In this document: positions 1 to 7,974 of the stretch, piece by piece | Layout of the letters: every line of letters starts with the position of its first letter | How positions within the stretch are numbered: position 1 is the stretch's first letter | DNA from: an uncultured Solobacterium sp. | Lineage (GTDB): Bacteria > Bacillota_I > Bacilli_A > Erysipelotrichales > Erysipelotrichaceae | Assembly (NCBI GenBank): GCA_900547815.1 | Contig: URHY01000004.1 | Coordinates: forward strand, 1-51,382 | Direction of reading: 5' to 3' | Length of the DNA: 51,382 nucleotides | Position numbers and translations under genes: made by a program | Notes under the pieces: model-generated | What the model was told of the DNA's origin: nothing | Databases searched by the model: none | The model's input: only the letters and a program-made list of their open reading frames with translations

Positions 1-29
1 AAAATAAAGACAAAACTATGATAGAATAA

Positions 30-353
30 GAAACAGGAGAAGAACTAGGCTATATTAAAAAAAAGCCCACACTCGTTAGAGTGTGTTAGTTCAATATGGG
101 TGTACAGAGAGTACCGTGTAGCGGCACGTAAAAGCTGTACTGCACTTGGAGCAGGGTAAAGTGTCCAAGACATTTAGATATTCAGTAGGATATCGCGCCC
201 GCATCGGGGAGAAAAGATGAGTCTAGGTTGGAGACTTAAAAGTTCCAACCACGTCATACAGATACTCTGTAGGGTATCGTGGCTGACAGCCAGCAGAAAA
301 CCGCTAGTATTGTTTTTGAAAGTGTTAGATGATATTAGGTCTAACACTTTTTT
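30..353 (+). ncRNA. Ornate structured RNA with intrinsic terminator
   Basis: No convincing ORF covers this stretch, but it folds into a dense series of local helices seen directly: CACACTC/GAGTGTG (68-85), GTACAG/CTGTAC (102-107 with 135-140) enclosing CGTG/CACG, CTTGGA/TCCAAG (145-169), GATAT/ATATC (177-194), GGTTGGA/TCCAACC (226-250), GATAC/GTATC (261-278) and GGCT/AGCC (281-291). It ends at a strong terminator (319-353). A -10-like TATGAT at 17-22 would start the RNA near 30; the -35 would lie at the window edge. The length (about 250-320 nt) and the many short helices recall the raiA-type ornate RNAs of Firmicutes, but I cannot confirm that family from memory. Two hairpins share a similar loop (CAGTAG, CTGTAG). 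It could also be a long leader of a lost gene. Confidence 0.6.
319..353 (+). terminator. Intrinsic terminator of the structured RNA
   Basis: An 11-bp perfect stem (AAAGTGTTAGA with TCTAACACTTT) is followed directly by a T run at 348-353. It closes the structured RNA on the plus strand. The stem starts and ends with A/T runs, so it could also work in the other direction. Confidence 0.85.
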
Positions 354-440
354 GTATATTAATATTTTGGTTTCGGAACAGAGAAATACCACATGTGAAA
401 TAGCACTAAAATATCACATTAAATGAATCATAAAAGAATA

Positions 441-590
441 CCCGTTGTGACAGCACAACGGGATGTTTATTTGTATAGATGTATAAATATTGCGGGAAGT
501 TGACGGTAATTCATAAGCTACTCCACTTTTATAAAATAAAAGGGCAGCGCCTTATCTTCTAGAGATAAAGGTTAGCAACCCAGTTTGCGC
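441..590 (-). other. Leader-like unit: hairpin, 15-codon ORF, hairpin
   Basis: Read on the minus strand there is a GC-rich hairpin followed by TTTTATTTT (about 586-537), then a GGAG ribosome-binding site 8 nt before an ATG at 514. The ATG opens a 15-codon ORF (MNYRQLPAIFIHLYK, stop at 467-469). A perfect 9-bp hairpin, CCCGTTGTG/CACAACGGG (441-462), follows at once. Attenuated leader-peptide regions and tiny type I toxin genes have this order. No downstream gene remains on the minus strand, so it may be a relic. The peptide is not recognised. Confidence refers to the layout, not to function. Confidence 0.3.
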
Positions 591-693
591 AACATGCGCC
601 TTTGTCATAATTAATATACTACACTTTTTGAAAAATGCAAATAAATTTTACGTAGTTCCCCCTTACCCTCTGATTCAAAAATTTGCCTTTTCG

Positions 694-830
694 TCATGCC
701 TTAAATACCACATTTTTAACTGTAACGTAAGTAAAGGTCTGGATATAGAATTGTATCCAAGCTTAACTTAATAAGAATTTACCGCTGTCACTATCCTGTT
801 AGCTTAACTTAATGACATTGGTATTTGTTA
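694..830. repeat. Intergenic repeat, inverted copy of 8893-8965
   Basis: The segment around 700-775 is, in reverse complement, a diverged copy of 8893-8965: both hold TTAAGTTAAGC, then a GATACAATT / TATATCCAG hairpin, then CAGTTAAAAAT. At 8893 the element works as a double hairpin behind a Crp/Fnr gene. Two direct AGCTTAACTTAAT motifs (763 and 797) and TTAATGACATTGG (about 808-820) follow. The latter resembles the right edge of the IS4-type element near 3143-3160, so this gap is probably built from decayed repeat and IS edges. No gene is visible. Confidence 0.5.
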
Positions 831-877
831 CTTTCTCTAAAATAGATATTTGATAATTATCAAATATTTATAGTTTT

Positions 878-1348
878 TTATTTACTCTGTTTTAGTTTTT
901 CTAATATTGTTATCACATCTGGCTGCGTAGGAGTGAATTTAATTCCTCTTTTCAGCATACTCATTACCTTTTTTGCTTTTTGCTCAATTTCTTTGGCAAC
1001 ATGATTACTTGTTAATAGTAATTGATTTCCGGAGATTGTGTATTCTCGCTCAATATATTCATCTGTTATTGGAAACATATCTTGTATGAGAAATGCACTT
1101 TCACGACTATCATCTAGTTTAACAATATGAATGATATCACATGGCTTTCCTGCTTGTTCTTTCTTTTGCGTGATACGCCTGTATTTTTCAATACGGCTAG
1201 ATAAAGGAATCATCCAATATATTCCAGTTGTTGAATCTTCAAAACAATAATAATGTGGTCTATTTCCTGATTTATTTCCTTTGAGATACGGATCGTTCAT
1301 ATCTTCAAAAAATTGATCTTTGATAATATAAAAACCTGTTTTTTTCAT
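878..1348 (-). CDS. cptN: Type III toxin, CptN/ToxN-AbiQ-like endoribonuclease
   Basis: This 156-residue protein has the ToxN/AbiQ layout: an N-terminal strand (FYIIKDQFF), then YYCF..TTGIYWMIPLSS, where families of this fold carry a strand and loop with active-site residues, and a basic helical C-terminus. Known members are sequence-specific endoribonucleases held inactive by a small repeat RNA. Upstream on the same strand sit three 45-nt tandem repeats and an intrinsic terminator, the standard type III toxin-antitoxin order. The 45-nt repeat length and the PHYYCF-type sequence point to the CptN branch rather than classic ToxN. The ATG at 1348 fits; an A/G-rich ribosome site (GAGG) lies about 10 nt upstream. 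Readthrough of the terminator would supply toxin mRNA. Likely roles are phage defence or element maintenance. The family call rests on motif memory plus the RNA context, which support each other strongly. Confidence 0.82.
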   Translation of the reverse strand: MKKTGFYIIKDQFFEDMNDPYLKGNKSGNRPHYYCFEDSTTGIYWMIPLSSRIEKYRRITQKKEQAGKPCDIIHIVKLDDSRESAFLIQDMFPITDEYIEREYTISGNQLLLTSNHVAKEIEQKAKKVMSMLKRGIKFTPTQPDVITILEKLKQSK

Positions 1349-1403
1349 CTTTGTATCCTCATTATCTTCAAAAAGTAATAAATGTTTTGAAGATATTTTG
1401 TAA

Positions 1404-1435
1404 CGAAAAATCCTTCACCTAATGGCGAAGGATTT
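1404..1435 (-). terminator. Terminator between antitoxin RNA and toxin gene
   Basis: On the minus strand the stem AAATCCTTC/GAAGGATTT closes a 10-nt loop and runs into TTTTTCG. It sits between the last antitoxin repeat and the toxin start, where type III loci carry a leaky terminator that sets the RNA to toxin ratio. Confidence 0.85.
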
Positions 1436-1618
1436 TACTTTCAACCCAACCATTTATATTCCGCATATTGGTCAGCGGTAAACTTTCAACCCAACCATTT
1501 ATATTCCGCATATTGGTCAGCGGTAAACTTTCAACCCAACCATTTATACCCCGCATATTGGTCAGCGGCAAACTTTCATACTAACTAACTAATTAGCTAG
1601 TAATGTACTTCTTTTTAC
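1405..1618 (-). ncRNA. cptI: Type III antitoxin RNA (CptI-like), three 45-nt repeats
   Basis: Three near-identical 45-nt direct repeats occupy 1437-1481, 1482-1526 and 1527-1571, plus a 9-nt partial unit to 1580. The unit nearest the promoter differs by a few bases. On the minus strand each unit can form an H-type pseudoknot: CCGC pairs with GCGG while CCAA within its loop pairs with TTGG further on. This is the expected fold of type III antitoxins, which the cognate toxin cuts into single-repeat units. The array lies between a consensus promoter and a terminator just ahead of the toxin gene. Identical spacing, no unique spacers and pseudoknot pairing rule out a CRISPR array. Confidence 0.82.
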
Positions 1619-1624
1619 AACTCT

Positions 1625-1653
1625 ATTTTAGCAAGCGTACATGTGATTGTCAA
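1625..1653 (-). promoter_or_regulatory. Promoter of the CptI-like antitoxin RNA
   Basis: Read on the minus strand, a perfect -35 TTGACA (1648-1653) is followed after 17 nt by TAAAAT (1625-1630). Transcription would start near 1618, about 40 nt before the first repeat. The near-consensus sequence fits the constant high expression needed of an antitoxin RNA. Confidence 0.82.
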
Positions 1654-1735
1654 TTTGAATGTTGATTCATATTTTTATGCTCTGATTCAAAAATATGTTA
1701 TTTGTTTATAAATATACGATTACAGGAGCATACTT

Positions 1736-3035
1736 ATGAACAAATTTAAACGCATGAAAAAGATATTAAAACAATGCATATATCAATTGGATGAATCCTC
1801 TTCTTTATTTGTTGTCAATCCAGAAAAGGATTTTACTCAAAAAAGAAAGCATCTGTTTGGGAACACATTGATGAATGTTTTGTTATTAGAAGGCGGCTCA
1901 TTAAAAGATGAACTGTATAAACTGTTTGGATACAACCTAGATACGCCAACTGTGTCTTCTTTTATACAGGCAAGAGATAAAATTAAACCTGATACTTTTC
2001 ATATTTTATTCAATTTATTTAATGGCAGAACAAGAAAGCCTAAGTTATATAATGGATACCGTCTTTTAGCTTTAGATGGTTCTACATTACCTATTACTTC
2101 TGAAATCAAGGATAAGAAAACAACAATCCAAAAGGCTAACAATTCCGATAAGCCGTTCTCTGCTTTTCATCTGAATACAAGCTATGATGTTTTAGAATAC
2201 ACCTATGATGATGTTATTTTACAGGGACAGGCTGTACAGAATGAACGGGATGCATTGAATAAAATGGTAGAACGCTATAAAGGCGATGAAGCTATCTTTA
2301 TTGCAGACAGAGGGTATGAATCCATCAATTCCTTTGAGAAGATTAAATTATCAGGAAATAAGTATCTGGTTCGAGTCAAGGATATTCATTCCACTGGGAT
2401 GTTACGTGGCTTTGGACCATTCCCATACGAAGAATTCGATGTTTGGACCAAACGAACACTGACTACAAAAAGCAGACAAATGATATTAAATCTCATCCTT
2501 TCTCTATAAATTTGTGCCACAAAATCAGCAATTTGATTATTTTGGAGATACTTCTTTTTATGATTTTGAGTGTCGAGTGGTTCGCTTTAAGATTACGGAG
2601 GATACATATGAATGCATTGTAACAAATTTAGCTAAAGATGAATTCGGTATGCAGGATATCAAAGAGCTGTATCATCTACGCTGGGGAATTGAAACCAGTT
2701 ATCGTGAGTTGAAATATGATTTAGATTTAAATACGTTGCATTCTAAAAAGCGAAACCCGATTGAATAGGAAATCTACGCTAAGATGTTACTTTACAACTT
2801 TTGTAGCCGAATTACGAATGAAATCGATATTGCCAAGCAAAAACGTAAATATGAAAATCAACTCAACTTTGTTCGGGCTTTTCATATCATTCGTGAACGC
2901 CTTAAGAAAGTGAAAGTTCCTACTTATATTTGTGATATTATCGCTAAGGAAATTCTTCCTGTTCGCAGAAATCGGCAAAATAAAAGAAAACTGAAACCTA
3001 AAGCTCCAGTCTCCTTCAATTACCGTTTCGATTGA
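1736..3035 (+). pseudogene. Decayed IS4-family DDE transposase
   Basis: The reading begins with a good ribosome site (ACAGGAG) and ATG at 1736 and continues as an IS4-type transposase: LALDGSTLP with the first catalytic Asp, FIADRGYES with the second, and YHLRWGIETSYRELK with the YREK-like third acidic block. Frame is lost near 2467-2506, probably through two close indels: an A run at about 2467-2471, where KQTNDIKSHP appears in the next frame, and the pyrimidine run at 2498-2505, after which the frame beginning at 2490 continues. A second lesion is an in-frame TAG at 2766-2768, most simply CAG to TAG between IE and EIYAKMLLYNF. The protein would have been about 430 residues. The element is therefore immobile on its own. 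A short relic of the same 5' edge is found at 23520-23580. Confidence 0.88.
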
Positions 3036-3058
3036 TACTTATGACCACATGTCCAACG

Positions 3059-3184
3059 ATGTAGCAGAAATGCTACACTTTTTGTCGTGAAAGCAAATAA
3101 AAAGACTGCTTAGATGAACCAATCTAAACAGTCTCGTTATTCTTAACTAAATGGCATTGGACAAGTACGTGGGATTTGTCAGCT
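3059..3184. terminator. Hairpin cluster behind the transposase remnant
   Basis: Three stems are visible: TGTAGC/GCTACA followed by CTTTTTG (near 3059-3083, plus strand); a bulged stem AGACTG..TTAGAT with ATCTAA..CAGTCT (near 3108-3134), backed on the minus strand by TTTTTATTT; and GACAA/TTGTC at 3160-3180, which is also a direct repeat of 4708-4732. The stretch TTAACTAAATGGCATTGG (about 3143-3160) is probably the right edge of the IS4-type element. Confidence 0.55.
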
Positions 3185-3195
3185 AAAAATATAAA

Positions 3196-4611
3196 TTACA
3201 ATAAATGATCTTCATGAATTAGAAGTATATTTGGGTTTTCCTTTGCGATATCGAGCATACGTTTTGTAAAACCACTTTTACTAAATAAGCCATAGATAAT
3301 GTTATATTTTGGGAAAGATTTGCGTATTTCTGCGGCGTTATCTACTTTTTCTTTTAATGTAAAGTATACGGGGGCATCTACTGGTTTTGTATGATATTTA
3401 CATTCTCCAGCAAAAACTTGTTTATTTTGATGGTCTACAGACATGACATCGATTTCTGTATCTCCATCATAATCATTTAACCAATAAGATCCAATGCGTG
3501 ATGGTACAAATGAAATTGCGTTGTTACTGCATAGTTTTGCGAAAATGTCCTTACAGATATCTTCATAAGCAAAGGCAACAAATTTTTCTTTAAAATCTTT
3601 ATGAATTTCGTCTAGTACAATTTGCATATTGTCTAATTCCAATTCACCTTTGTAAGGGTAGACATAGCAAAACCAAAAACGAAGGAAATTATCTGCAATG
3701 AAATACAATCCTTTACGTGATTTTTCTGGATTCTTTTCTGTGATTGGTGTTCGTTTTTCAATGAAACCAAGATCCGAAAGTGTAGATAGATAAGGTGTAA
3801 GTGATGAAGATTCTTGTCCTAATGCACTTGCAATTTTACCGAGTTTATGATTGCCGTCTGCAATTGTCTTAATAATTGAAAAATAGTTTACGGCTGTTAA
3901 GGATTCGCTTTTTAATAAAAAATTGGGTTCTTCATATAAAAAGCCATTCTTAGAAAAAACGGCATCTTTAAGCTGTTCTTCTAAAGGTCTTCCGTCTTCA
4001 AAAAACTCCAAATATTTTGGTACACCACCTGTTAGAGCAAATTGTTCTACGGCTTGTTCAAAAGGAAGATTTTGTGTTTCATAAATACTAGTGAATGGTA
4101 GTGGCGTCAAACGCATTTGTGCTGTTCTACGACCATATAGTGGGCTATCATAAGAAAGTGCATGTTTTTGCATCATACCAATCAAGGAACCGGACAGAAT
4201 CAACATTACGTTACTGTCTTTTAAAAATTCGTCCCATGCATTTTGTAGGATCGAAGGGAATGCTGAATTTGTTTTTACTAGATATGGAAATTCATCAATG
4301 ACAAGGACTTTTTTTTCTTCTGGTTTATAGTCAGCAATTAGTTGAAATAAATCCAACCAATCTGTAAATTCTATTTTTTGTAGCAATGTGTTTTTTGTAG
4401 TACGTGCTATAACATTAGCAAGTCGTTTCATACTTTGGCTTTCTAATTCCTCGGTCGCAAGATAATAGAATGTAGTTTTATTCTTTAAGAACTCTTTGAT
4501 CAGTGTTGTTTTTCCAACACGGCGTCGTCCATAAATAACCACAAAGCTACTGTTACGATTATATTCTGTATTTAATGTATGCAATTCGTTTTTTCTGCCT
4601 ATGAATCTCAT
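3196..4611 (-). CDS. Archaeal-type AAA ATPase with DUF234 nuclease-like tail
   Basis: This 471-residue protein opens with RFIGRKNEL and a Walker A GRRRVGKT (about residues 28-35), then Walker B VLVIDEFPYL, the signature of the PF01637 family. A winged-helix-like middle (KLGKIASALG...LSDLGFIEKR) leads to a C-terminal DUF234 region with DTEIDVMSVD and FAGECKYH, an E/D-x-K pattern like PD-(D/E)xK nucleases. The physiological role of the family is unsettled; it recurs in accessory regions. The gene stands alone with its own promoter and repeated operator-like sites and has a clean AAGGAGG ribosome site. It sits between two 25-bp direct repeats. Defence or element maintenance is possible but not shown. 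Confidence 0.85.
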   Translation of the reverse strand: MRFIGRKNELHTLNTEYNRNSSFVVIYGRRRVGKTTLIKEFLKNKTTFYYLATEELESQSMKRLANVIARTTKNTLLQKIEFTDWLDLFQLIADYKPEEKKVLVIDEFPYLVKTNSAFPSILQNAWDEFLKDSNVMLILSGSLIGMMQKHALSYDSPLYGRRTAQMRLTPLPFTSIYETQNLPFEQAVEQFALTGGVPKYLEFFEDGRPLEEQLKDAVFSKNGFLYEEPNFLLKSESLTAVNYFSIIKTIADGNHKLGKIASALGQESSSLTPYLSTLSDLGFIEKRTPITEKNPEKSRKGLYFIADNFLRFWFCYVYPYKGELELDNMQIVLDEIHKDFKEKFVAFAYEDICKDIFAKLCSNNAISFVPSRIGSYWLNDYDGDTEIDVMSVDHQNKQVFAGECKYHTKPVDAPVYFTLKEKVDNAAEIRKSFPKYNIIYGLFSKSGFTKRMLDIAKENPNILLIHEDHLL

Positions 4612-4621
4612 GATTACCCTC

Positions 4622-4684
4622 CTTATGATAAATCAACTTATGATAAACTCGTTTATATTATATAATCATAAGGTGATTAGTCAA
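4622..4684 (-). promoter_or_regulatory. Promoter with three operator-like repeats for the ATPase gene
   Basis: On the minus strand TTGACT (4679-4684) and TATAAT (4657-4662) are 16 nt apart. The octamer CTTATGAT occurs on the plus strand at 4622-4629 and 4637-4644 and inverted (ATCATAAG) at 4665-4672, within the -35/-10 spacer. Three copies in a 51-bp promoter, one inverted, suggest a repressor site, possibly autoregulatory. The copy at 4622 lies next to the ribosome-binding site. Confidence 0.6.
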
Positions 4685-4707
4685 GTTTCTTCATATAAGA
4701 AAAAGCT

Positions 4708-4732
4708 GACAAGTATGTGGGATTTGTCAGCT
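4708..4732. repeat. 25-bp direct repeat flanking the ATPase cassette
   Basis: This segment matches 3160-3184 in the same orientation with one C/T difference. Both copies carry the GACAA/TTGTC hairpin; the right copy extends it to a 10-bp stem, AAGCTGACAA/TTGTCAGCTT. The pair brackets the ATPase gene and its promoter. Confidence 0.7.
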
Positions 4733-5059
4733 TAAGTTGGTTACAAGCCAAGGATTAGTACTCAGCCAATTTCATTATAACATCTAAACGCAAAAAAAAT
4801 AGAGAACTAGCTATGTTTAGTTTTTGGGAAGGGCTAGTCCTCACGTCGAAATGTGTTAGATGTATAAAAATTGGGCTTCTTTTATTCGTCTAATGGATAA
4901 ATTATAGCATGTCTTTATTCTAATATAATAGAGAAATATAACTATAAGTATTTAAAAATATTAAATATAACAAAAAAATGTTTGTTTATTTCATCGTGAC
5001 AAATGAAGGTTGTGTTGTTATTATATTTGTAAGAGTTTACATGAAATTCGGGGTATAAT
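4733..5059. other. Intergenic stretch with an ACTAGC hairpin
   Basis: There is no ORF with coding character. A hairpin ACTAGC/GCTAGT spans about 4806-4838; on the minus strand it is followed by TCTCTATTTTTTTT, as in an intrinsic terminator, although no minus-strand gene ends here. The final 100 nt are very AT-rich and must hold the promoter of the histidine kinase gene; no pair of boxes stands out. Confidence 0.4.
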
Positions 5060-7480
5060 ATGAAATTTTTTAAGCGTCAAAAGAAGAATAATATGGAGTT
5101 GGATGAAGTGTATAGGTTGCTTAAAGGATACTATAGGTGTTCTGTAGATGAGGGATATCCTTTTTTGTTTATGAGCGATGATTTTTTAAATACTTTACAT
5201 TGGACGCAAAAAGAAATTGAAACTGAATTTGATAATAAATTAGTGAATATGTTACATCCTGAAGATAAAATTCGTTTAGATAAGAATAGAGATTTGTTGA
5301 GGAAACAATATAAAGTTGGTTCTTGTCAGAATGTGATTTTTCGTTTGAAAGGTAAGGATGGGTATCATTGGGTATCGGATTGTTATTTGGCTTTAAAACA
5401 AGATTCAACATTTTTCTTCCAGGGAAATATTACGGATGTTACAAGTTTTATGTTGGATAAAGAAAAAAGGGTTGAGGAGCGTAATCAAATGCTTACAGCC
5501 CTTACAATGGAATATTCGACCGTGATCGTGGGAGATTTAATGGAGAATACGATGGTTGTCGTTAAGCATGATGGCAAGATGTATAATTATAGAGGGTTTG
5601 ATGATTTTTCGAATGAGGATAAGATGAATTATACACGTTGTTTACGTGATTTCTATGATCGTGTGTTGGTAAAAGAGTCGTGTAAAGATTTTATGGATAT
5701 TTTATCTCCTGTTCCTTTTATGAATGCACTTCTTAAAAATGAGACGGTAGAATTGCAGTATCAGATTTATCCAAATTCTAATGGATATGAATCTTTATAT
5801 GCAAGAGCAATTCGTTTATATGATGAAAAGCACCATTTTCGTTTTGTGATGGGATTTCGTCCTATGGATGAGGTTCGTAAAAAGGAAAATGTTTTAGAAC
5901 TTCAAAGAGAGATTATTGAAGGGATTAGTAAGGATTATTTTTCTGTACTTTTAGTGGAGTTGGATCAAGGACAAATCTATTCGTATCGTGAAGCGGGTAG
6001 TAATGGTAAGCGTATTGCAGATTTTTGTCGGTCTTATCATGATCGTTGGACTGAATTGTTGCCGACTTATGCCAAAGATTTGGTTTCGGATGCTTCAAGA
6101 GACAGTTTTTTAGAGGAACTTTCCTTTGAAAAACTGAAATCGACCAATGAAGATTATTCTTTTACTTATGAATATATGTCGGATGAGGGTGTTTTATATT
6201 ATCAGGCTCGTGTTTCTTATGTAAAGAAAAAGGATCGTACTAGAGCGGTTGTGATTGGTACAAGAAATATTGATGATTTGATTAAGAAGGAGCGTCTTCA
6301 AAAGGAACAGTTAAGAAAGGCTTATATTCAAGCTGAAAATGCGAGCAATGCCAAGACAAATTTCTTAAATAATATGTCACACGATATTCGTACGCCTATG
6401 AATGTAATTCTTGGATATAATCAATTGATGAAAAAACAGCTTATGGATCCTGTTTTGGTGGATTATCAAAAGAAGATTGAGCAGTCGGGTAATTTATTAC
6501 TTTCCATTATTAATGATGTATTGAATATGGCTCGTATTGAAAGTGGTAAAAGTGTGTTAGTTGAAAGTAGTGAGTCCATTGTAGATATGGTTGAAGAAGT
6601 GTCGAATGTCTTTGGTGCTATGGCCTTAGAAAAAGAGATTGTATTAGATACAAAAATTGATATAAAACATAAACAAGTATTGTGTGATAGTACGAAAGTG
6701 AAGGAAATTCTAGTGAATTTGATTGGCAATGCCATTAAATATACACCAAATGGCGGTCGTGTCACAGTGGATATAAAGGAACTGGAGTGTGCAAAAGAGG
6801 GTTATGGTACATATCAAATTCAAATCATAGATACGGGTATTGGAATGAGTGAGAGTTTTATTCCAACTCTATTTGATTCATTTACGCGTGAAGCTTCCGT
6901 AAATATTATGGGCACAGGTCTTGGTATGGCTATTGTAAAGAAATTGATAGATATGATGGGTGGTACGATTGATGTTGAAAGTGTGCTTGGTAAAGGGAGT
7001 TGTTTTACAATTACGATAGATCATATGGTTGTGGATGAAGAGGTAGTAAAAACAGAAAATGAGGATTTATCCATTTCTAAGCATTCTTTAGAAGGTAAAC
7101 ATGTATTACTAGCGGAAGATAATGAATTGAATGCAGAATTTGCGAAGATTATATTAGAGGATTGTGGCTTGCATGTAGACTTGGCAAGAGATGGTTTTCA
7201 ATGTGTTGGTAAAGTGACTCAAAAACCGGTTGGTACGTATGACTTTATTTTAATGGATATTCAAATGCCAAATATGAATGGGTATTTAGCTACACAAAAA
7301 ATTAGGGCGATTCCAGAAAAGCAAAATATTCCAATAATTGCGATGAGTGCGAATGCGTTTGATGAAGATAAAAAGAAGGCACTGAATGTGGGTATGGATG
7401 GATATATTTCTAAGCCAATCGATATGGATAAAGTTGGAAAACAGATTATAAAAATTTTAAAGAACAAAGCGGGCAATTAA
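5060..7480 (+). CDS. Cytosolic PAS hybrid histidine kinase with receiver domain
   Basis: This 806-residue protein has no membrane segment. A PAS-like domain (about 15-125, EGYPFLFMSDDFL, MLHPEDK, KDGYHWVSD) is followed by a long PAS/GAF-like middle region, a HisKA dimerisation helix with phosphoacceptor His in NNMSHDIRTPMN (His about 440), and an ATPase domain with N-box NLIGNAIKYTPNG, G1 DTGIGMS and G2 GTGLGMAI. A C-terminal receiver follows, with VLLAEDNELN, phospho-Asp in FILMDIQMPN (about 733), AMSANAF and YISKPID. No DNA-binding partner is encoded alongside. The cytosolic form and the internal receiver suggest it senses an intracellular cue and passes phosphate to an unlinked Hpt or regulator, or controls protein contacts. 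A broken paralogue lies at 27132-28505. A terminator follows at 7504-7548. Confidence 0.92.
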   Translation: MKFFKRQKKNNMELDEVYRLLKGYYRCSVDEGYPFLFMSDDFLNTLHWTQKEIETEFDNKLVNMLHPEDKIRLDKNRDLLRKQYKVGSCQNVIFRLKGKDGYHWVSDCYLALKQDSTFFFQGNITDVTSFMLDKEKRVEERNQMLTALTMEYSTVIVGDLMENTMVVVKHDGKMYNYRGFDDFSNEDKMNYTRCLRDFYDRVLVKESCKDFMDILSPVPFMNALLKNETVELQYQIYPNSNGYESLYARAIRLYDEKHHFRFVMGFRPMDEVRKKENVLELQREIIEGISKDYFSVLLVELDQGQIYSYREAGSNGKRIADFCRSYHDRWTELLPTYAKDLVSDASRDSFLEELSFEKLKSTNEDYSFTYEYMSDEGVLYYQARVSYVKKKDRTRAVVIGTRNIDDLIKKERLQKEQLRKAYIQAENASNAKTNFLNNMSHDIRTPMNVILGYNQLMKKQLMDPVLVDYQKKIEQSGNLLLSIINDVLNMARIESGKSVLVESSESIVDMVEEVSNVFGAMALEKEIVLDTKIDIKHKQVLCDSTKVKEILVNLIGNAIKYTPNGGRVTVDIKELECAKEGYGTYQIQIIDTGIGMSESFIPTLFDSFTREASVNIMGTGLGMAIVKKLIDMMGGTIDVESVLGKGSCFTITIDHMVVDEEVVKTENEDLSISKHSLEGKHVLLAEDNELNAEFAKIILEDCGLHVDLARDGFQCVGKVTQKPVGTYDFILMDIQMPNMNGYLATQKIRAIPEKQNIPIIAMSANAFDEDKKKALNVGMDGYISKPIDMDKVGKQIIKILKNKAGN

Positions 7481-7503
7481 AATGGGCGCTTTGAACTATA
7501 AAA

Positions 7504-7548
7504 AAGAGTTGAACATAAGTTTGTGGGGGCTTAGCTCAACTCTTATTT
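7504..7548 (+). terminator. Terminator behind the hybrid histidine kinase
   Basis: AAGAGTTGA (7504-7512) pairs with TCAACTCTT (7536-7544), followed by ATTT. The T tract is short, but the position 20 nt behind the stop codon fits. Confidence 0.65.
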
Positions 7549-7782
7549 AGGAAACTGGATATGTAGAATACAAGTGATCCAGTAAAAAATAGGGACATAT
7601 TCACAATAAAGGAGTTGCTTCAAATCTCACAATATTAACAGATTTTATATGTATTTACTAAATTTTTATATAAGTTGAAATGTTTTTTTTTGATTTTTTA
7701 TACATTATTTTCATGCTAATTGGGAAGTTATATATAGATGCCATTCACAAAGAAGCAACTCATTTTTATAAAAAAAAACGGG

Positions 7783-7811
7783 TTGACTTTTTGCGCGCTG
7801 GTGGGTATCAT
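7783..7811 (+). promoter_or_regulatory. Strong promoter of a small RNA gene
   Basis: TTGACT (7783-7788) and TATCAT (7806-7811) are separated by exactly 17 nt. No ORF with a ribosome site follows before the terminator at 7915-7940, so the product should be a short RNA starting near 7818. Further upstream, a perfect 10-bp inverted repeat (GAGTTGCTTC at 7612-7621, GAAGCAACTC at 7752-7761) marks this otherwise empty AT-rich stretch. Confidence 0.7.
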
Positions 7812-7817
7812 TGTATG

Positions 7818-7940
7818 AAGATAAGAGGTTAGCTACTTCTGATTGTTCGCCGCTTGCTCAGTTTGTTTTGAATAAGCGGGATATAAGTGAAGAGCAGGTC
7901 GCTATTATGGTGTTAGCTCCCACCGATAGGAGCCTTTTTT
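7818..7940 (+). ncRNA. About 120-nt small RNA of unknown family
   Basis: The stretch lies between the TTGACT/TATCAT promoter and a terminator (GCTCC/GGAGC, then eight T). Inside it, CCGCTT pairs with AAGCGG (about 7852-7881), AGAGG with CTTCT near the 5' end, and CTTGCTC can alternatively pair with GAGCAGG, which would exclude the first helix. The longest in-frame reading from its ATG is five codons, so it is unlikely to be coding. The 5' part resembles a preQ1-I start (AGAGGTTAGCTAC) but lacks the A-rich tail, so that class was rejected. A 6S-type or trans-acting RNA is possible. Confidence 0.6.
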
Positions 7941-7974
7941 TTATGGTTTTCTGTAAGGCCTCTATAGTCTAAAA

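Noticed and set aside
1437..1580. Tandem repeats as a CRISPR array
   Set aside because: Units are contiguous with no unique spacers and are 45 nt long; the promoter, terminator and ToxN-like gene explain them as a type III antitoxin.
7818..7850. preQ1-I riboswitch, because of AGAGGTTAGCTAC
   Set aside because: The A-rich 3' tail needed for the pseudoknot is missing and no queuosine gene follows.
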